The translations under genes were made by a program, and so were the position numbers. 64,000 bases of DNA from Saccharopolyspora_C sp040643635 (GTDB lineage: Bacteria; Actinomycetota; Actinomycetes; Mycobacteriales; Pseudonocardiaceae), in NCBI RefSeq assembly GCF_040643635.1, contig NZ_JBEYUS010000013.1, positions 1-64,000 of the forward strand, given 5' to 3'. Shown one piece after another: positions 60,565 through 64,000 of this stretch. Below the pieces are notes generated by a model that ran no database searches, had not been told where the DNA came from, and saw only the letters and a program-made list of their open reading frames with translations. The stretch's first letter is position 1. Every line of letters starts with the position of its first letter.

Positions 60565-60735
60565 GGGCGGGTGGCGGAACCTCAGCGGCTTCCTCGCTGC
60601 GGGATCGTTTTCACAGGTGGCTCCGCCACATGAGAAAACGCTGTCCTCGTCCTCGCGAGGAAGCCGCTGAGAACCCGCGGCGGTGCCGGTTGCGTGCGTG
60701 GACGGCGCTCAGCGGCTTCGCCGCTGACAGGAAAG
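60565..60735 (-). repeat. Structured intergenic repeat, copy 2 (inverted)
   Basis: On the minus strand this element repeats copy 1 (49147-49302): the AGCGGC-GAA-GCCGCT hairpin (60711-60725), then outer arms CTCAGCGGCTTCCTCGC and complement (60581-60597, 60655-60671), the GTTTTC/GAAAAC middle stem and GTGGC/GCCAC inner stem. Three arm positions differ from copy 1 and all three are compensated. It lies between the DUF5336 and perM genes. Confidence 0.9.
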
Positions 60736-60749
60736 GCGAAAAGACTCGG

Positions 60750-60806
60750 CGTGGGGCGTGGTCCTGCTGCGTGCGTGGTCGCTGCTCAGCGGCTTCGCCG
60801 CGGACA
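60750..60806 (-). repeat. Structured intergenic repeat, partial third copy
   Basis: TGGTCCTGCTGCGTGCGTGGTC and a CTCAGCGGCTTCGCCGC hairpin match the 5' part of copy 1 (49151-49192) but the three-level hairpin is missing. It directly precedes copy 2 in the same orientation. Confidence 0.75.
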
Positions 60807-60874
60807 GGAGAAGGCGGAGAACGCGCGAAGGGCGCCGCCGCGGGATGCGGTCGGCGCCCTTCGGGGGACTTGCG

Positions 60875-61966
60875 TCAGTTCTGGCCGGGGTAGGGCATCT
60901 GCCTGGTGCCTTCCGGGCCGTCGTTGACCTGCTGCTGCGGCGCGGAGGCCGGGCCGGGGTCACCTGCGGGCGAGCCGCCCGCGGGGCTGTCCTGGCCCTG
61001 CTGGCCGTAGCCGCCCGCGGGGCTGTCCGGGCCCTGCTGCTGGGCGTAACCGCCGGAGGCACCGGGGCCGCCGTAGCCGCCGCCGGGGCCCTGCCCGTAA
61101 CCGCCGGGCGCGCCCTGGCCGTAGCCGGGGCCGGGCTGGCCGGGACCGCCCTGGCCGGGGTACCCGCCCTGGGGTTGGCCGGGCTGGCCCGGCTGGGCCT
61201 GGCCAGGATGCGGCTGGCCGGGCTGGCCCTGCTGCGGCTGGCCGGGCTGGCCCTGCTGCGGCTGGCCGGGTCCGCCCTGCGGCCCGCCGAAACCGGGCTG
61301 GCCGGGCGGCGGTCCCCACGGCTGCTGCGGCTGGCCACCGGGACCCTGCGGCCCCGGACCCTGCCCACCGGGACCGGGCGCACCCGGTCCCGGACCGCCC
61401 GGCCCCTGGGTACCCGGACCCTGCGCGCCGGGTCCGCCGGGCCCTGGCTGGCCGAGCGGCGGGAACGGCCCGGTGCCGGGGCCCTGCTGGCGGCCGCGCG
61501 GATCGGGGCCCTTGGCGCCGCCGCCGGGCAGCGCGACGACCTCGGACTCGGCGAGCAGCAGCACGACGACCACGGCGGCCTGCACGAGGGCCAGCACGAG
61601 CTGGACGATCGCGATGCCCCCGGCGAGTCCGGCGATGACGGCCTGCAGCACGGCGAGCGCGCCGTAGACGGCGAGCGGGACGGCCGCGGGCAGCACGTTC
61701 GGCGCCTTCGGCAGCACGCGCAGCCCCATCAGCACCGCGGTCCCGACGATGGCGAGCCCGGCCGTGCCGCCGATCAGCCCGGCCGCGGCCTGGTCGAAGA
61801 ATCCGAGCACGTAGGCGATGAACCCGGCTCCCGCGGCCACGAGCGGCAGGACGGACTTGAGGTCGGTGCCACCGGCGTTCGCCGGCTGCGGCGGCTCCGC
61901 ACGAGGAGGCCCTGCGTGCGGAGGTGCCTGCTGGTGGGGCGGCGGTGCACCGTAGGGCGTGGACAT
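60875..61966 (-). CDS. DUF5336 membrane protein with Gly/Pro/Gln-rich tail
   Basis: A 363-residue protein: a short Pro-rich N-terminus, four membrane spans between about residues 36 and 145 (LKSVLPLVAAGAGFIAYVLGFF, AAGLIGGTAGLAIVGTAVLMGL, VPLAVYGALAVLQAVIAGLAG, VQLVLALVQAAVVVVLLLAE), and a 200-residue tail of Gly/Pro/Gln repeats (GQPGQPQQ, QGPGGPGPG). It matches the mycobacterial 34-kDa antigen-like family, and the position (next to perM, near sucCD) is that of Rv0954, a proposed divisome-associated protein. GGAGGAG lies 12 bases before the ATG. Confidence 0.8.
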   Translation of the reverse strand: MSTPYGAPPPHQQAPPHAGPPRAEPPQPANAGGTDLKSVLPLVAAGAGFIAYVLGFFDQAAAGLIGGTAGLAIVGTAVLMGLRVLPKAPNVLPAAVPLAVYGALAVLQAVIAGLAGGIAIVQLVLALVQAAVVVVLLLAESEVVALPGGGAKGPDPRGRQQGPGTGPFPPLGQPGPGGPGAQGPGTQGPGGPGPGAPGPGGQGPGPQGPGGQPQQPWGPPPGQPGFGGPQGGPGQPQQGQPGQPQQGQPGQPHPGQAQPGQPGQPQGGYPGQGGPGQPGPGYGQGAPGGYGQGPGGGYGGPGASGGYAQQQGPDSPAGGYGQQGQDSPAGGSPAGDPGPASAPQQQVNDGPEGTRQMPYPGQN

Positions 61967-62241
61967 GGTTGAGAGGACTCCTCCTCGCCGAGGGTCAGGA
62001 GAACACAAGTGTCCTCCCGGAAGAGTGACACCCGAAACGGTATCGGACTGTGATTCGGCCACCGAACGGGTACGGATCGCCCATTCCTCCCCCGCGCACG
62101 CCCCGTCCGAAGCCGTCCGCACCGGTCACCGGCCACCCGGCCGCGCCGCGCCCGCCCCCGGCCCGACCCGCCGCGCGCCCGGAACCCCGTCCGGTTGGCA
62201 GGTGTGGAGAAGTTCACCGCAGCGGACGAGCGCAGCGCGAA
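61967..62241. other. Intergenic region upstream of DUF5336 gene
   Basis: No gene is seen. It holds the promoter side of the DUF5336 gene, including the near-palindrome at 61998-62017. Confidence 0.4.
61998..62017. promoter_or_regulatory. Near-perfect 20-bp palindrome, candidate operator
   Basis: GGAGAACACAAGTGTCCTCC is symmetric at eight of nine arm positions and lies 32 bp before the DUF5336 start codon. It is not a LexA box (GAAC-N4-GTCC). The binding protein is unknown. Confidence 0.4.
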
Positions 62242-62283
62242 CGACCGGGGCCGGGCACCTCGTTCGGTGCCCGGCCCCGGTCG
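62242..62283 (-). terminator. Strong hairpin terminator after sucD
   Basis: CGACCGGGGCCGGGCACC and its exact complement form an 18-bp stem with a TCGTTC loop, 16 bp after the sucD stop. Confidence 0.9.
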
Positions 62284-62298
62284 TGGGAAGGGTGGAGC

Positions 62299-63183
62299 TC
62301 AGCCCTTGACGATCTCGCGCATCAGGTTCGCGGTCTCGCTGGGGGTCTTGCCGACCTTGACGCCGGCGGCCTCCAGGGCCTCCTTCTTCGCGGCCGCGGT
62401 GCCCGAGGAACCGGACACGATGGCACCCGCGTGGCCCATGGTCTTGCCCTCCGGCGCGGTGAAGCCCGCGACGTAGCCGACCACCGGCTTGGTGATGTTG
62501 GCCTTGATGTAGTCGGCGGCCCGCTCTTCGGCGTCGCCACCGATCTCGCCGATCATCACGATCGCCTCGGTCTCCGGGTCGTCCTGGAACGCCTGGAGCG
62601 CGTCGATGTGCGTGGTGCCGATGATCGGGTCACCGCCGATGCCGACGGCGGTGGAGAAACCGATGTCGCGCAGCTCGTACATCATCTGGTACGTCAGCGT
62701 GCCCGACTTCGACACCAGGCCGATCTTGCCGGGGCCGGTGATGTCCGCCGGGATGATGCCCGCGTTGGACTTGCCGGGCGAGATCACGCCGGGGCAGTTC
62801 GGCCCGACGATGCGGGTCTTGTTGCCGGTGGCGTTCGCGTGCGCCCAGAAGTAGGCGGAGTCGTGCACCGGGATGCCCTCGGTGATCACCACGGCGAGCG
62901 GGATCTCGGCGTCGATGGCCTCGATGACCGCGTCCTTGGCGAACTTCGGCGGCACGAACAGCACCGACACGTCGGCGCCGGTCTCCTTCATCGCCTCGGC
63001 GACGGTGCCGTAGACCGTGAGCTCCTTGCCCTCGATCTCGACGGTCTGCCCGGCCTTGCGGGCGTTGACGCCACCGACGATGTTCGTGCCCGACTTCAGC
63101 ATCCGCGCGGTGTGCTTGGTGCCCTCGGACCCGGTGATGCCCTGGACGATGACCTTGCTGTTCTCGTTGAGGAAGATGGCCAT
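62299..63183 (-). CDS. sucD: Succinyl-CoA synthetase subunit alpha
   Basis: The alpha subunit (294 residues) carries the CoA site and the phosphorylated histidine of the TCA-cycle enzyme that links succinyl-CoA cleavage to nucleotide triphosphate synthesis. The Rossmann motif VIVQGITGSEGTKHTARML (11-29), GPNCPGVISPGKSNAGI (127-143) and the active histidine His251 in TMGHAGAIV are present. It follows sucC by three bases, so the subunits are made together. Confidence 0.98.
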   Translation of the reverse strand: MAIFLNENSKVIVQGITGSEGTKHTARMLKSGTNIVGGVNARKAGQTVEIEGKELTVYGTVAEAMKETGADVSVLFVPPKFAKDAVIEAIDAEIPLAVVITEGIPVHDSAYFWAHANATGNKTRIVGPNCPGVISPGKSNAGIIPADITGPGKIGLVSKSGTLTYQMMYELRDIGFSTAVGIGGDPIIGTTHIDALQAFQDDPETEAIVMIGEIGGDAEERAADYIKANITKPVVGYVAGFTAPEGKTMGHAGAIVSGSSGTAAAKKEALEAAGVKVGKTPSETANLMREIVKG

Positions 63184-63186
63184 GGG

Positions 63187-64000
63187 TCACGCCCCCGCAG
63201 CAGCAAGTTCGGCGGCCTTGTCGGCCGCGCCGTCCATCGTGTCGACCAGGGTGACCAGCGGGTGGTTCGCCTCGGCCAGGATGCGCCGGCCTTCCTCGAC
63301 GTTGTTGCCGTCGAGCCGGACGACCAGCGGCTTGGTCGCGTCGTCGCCCAGGATCTTCAGCGCCTGCACGATGCCGTTGGCGACGGCGTCGCAGGCGGTG
63401 ATCCCGCCGAAGACGTTGACGAACACCGACTTCACGTCGTTGTCCCCGAGGATGACGTCCAGCCCGGCCGCCATGACCTCGGCGGACGCGCCGCCGCCGA
63501 TGTCCAGGAAGTTGGCGGGCTTGACGTTCGAGTGCGCCTCGCCCGCGTACGCCACCACGTCCAGCGTGGACATGACCAGGCCGGCGCCGTTGCCGATGAT
63601 GCCGACCTCGCCGTCGAGCTTGACGTAGTTGAGGCCCTTGGCCTTGGCCTTCGCCTCCAGCGGGTCCTCCGCCTCGGCGTCGACCAGCTCGGCCTGCTGC
63701 GGCTGCCGGAACGCGGCGTTCTCGTCCAGCGTGACCTTGCCGTCCAGCGCGATGATCTTGCCCTGCGGGTCCTTGACCAGCGGGTTGATCTCGACGAGCG
63801 TGGCGTCCTCCGAAACGAAGGTCTCCCACAGCTTGACGATCACGTCGACGACCTGGTCGGCCACCTCGGCCGGGAACTTCGCGGCCTCGACGATCTCGCG
63901 GGCCTTGGCGGCGTCCACGCCCTGGATCGGGTCGATCGCGATGCGCGCCAGCGCCTCGGGCTTGGTCGCGGCGACTTCCTCGATCTCCATCCCGCCCTCG
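63187..64000 (-). CDS. sucC: Succinyl-CoA synthetase subunit beta (5' end outside window)
   Basis: The C-terminal 271 or so residues of the beta subunit are present; the gene continues past the window edge. Visible are the end of the ATP-grasp domain (ATLVEINPLVKDPQGKIIALDGKVTLDENAAFRQ) and the C-terminal flavodoxin-like lobe (GEVGIIGNGAGLVMSTLDVV, NFLDIGGGASAEVMAAGL, VNVFGGITACD). Asn and Asp residues for Mg-nucleotide binding are conserved. Confidence 0.97.
   Translation of the reverse strand, partial: EGGMEIEEVAATKPEALARIAIDPIQGVDAAKAREIVEAAKFPAEVADQVVDVIVKLWETFVSEDATLVEINPLVKDPQGKIIALDGKVTLDENAAFRQPQQAELVDAEAEDPLEAKAKAKGLNYVKLDGEVGIIGNGAGLVMSTLDVVAYAGEAHSNVKPANFLDIGGGASAEVMAAGLDVILGDNDVKSVFVNVFGGITACDAVANGIVQALKILGDDATKPLVVRLDGNNVEEGRRILAEANHPLVTLVDTMDGAADKAAELAAAGA

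Overview
The window is a stretch of chromosome from a very high-GC, filamentous-type actinobacterium, most likely a member of the Pseudonocardiales (Saccharopolyspora-like). Evidence: GTG/TTG starts are common and Shine-Dalgarno sites are of the GGAGG type. The gene order ffs-dnaX, ybaB-recR, ask-asd and sucCD-DUF5336-perM-purN-purH matches the mycobacterial/actinomycete backbone. The window also carries a DUF397/Scr1-type pair, an imuA'-imuB-dnaE2 mutasome and an IniB/dynamin cluster. No rRNA, tRNA, CRISPR array, prophage or insertion sequence was seen. The first ~105 bases are extreme G/C homopolymers and may be unreliable.

Layout. 1-7.5 kb: a SodC-like lipoprotein, SRP RNA, dnaX, an S9 peptidase, a secreted thaumatin-like protein, ybaB-recR. 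7.5-14.3 kb: a P-loop kinase, then a complete five-gene peptide ABC importer whose last gene overlaps a convergent AraC regulator. 14.3-24 kb: regulator/enzyme pairs (AraC/NmrA-like, EamA/LysR), a PPOX flavoprotein, a glycoside-hydrolase-like protein, a VanZ-family membrane protein, a RelE-like toxin-antitoxin pair and a decayed Scr1-type regulator next to DUF397. 24-34.8 kb: leuA with a leucine leader-peptide attenuator, two paralogous small membrane proteins, a FUSC transporter, a kynureninase homologue whose PLP lysine is replaced by arginine, a nitroreductase, a PIG-V-like mannosyltransferase and the ask-asd operon. 34.9-37.7 kb: Uma2 nuclease, FGGY sugar kinase, Fur regulator.

37.7-46.6 kb is the most unusual block: IniC- and IniA-like dynamin GTPases and an IniB-domain protein on the minus strand, facing a membrane-anchored Hsp70-like ATPase and a large ATPase/LuxR regulator on the plus strand. 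The shared intergenic region carries repeated TAGGGGA motifs. This looks like an iniBAC-type envelope-stress system extended with a chaperone-like ATPase.

46.7-49 kb: an HSL-type esterase, then an FMN reductase behind a MerR/SoxR-type promoter, then dps. 49-56 kb: the SOS mutasome with two LexA boxes upstream and strongly repetitive linkers in ImuA' and ImuB. 56-64 kb: purH-purN-perM, DUF5336, sucD and the start-truncated sucC. A structured intergenic repeat occurs after dps and, inverted 11 kb away, after the DUF5336 gene; its 17-bp arms differ between copies by three fully compensated changes, which indicates selection on the folded form.
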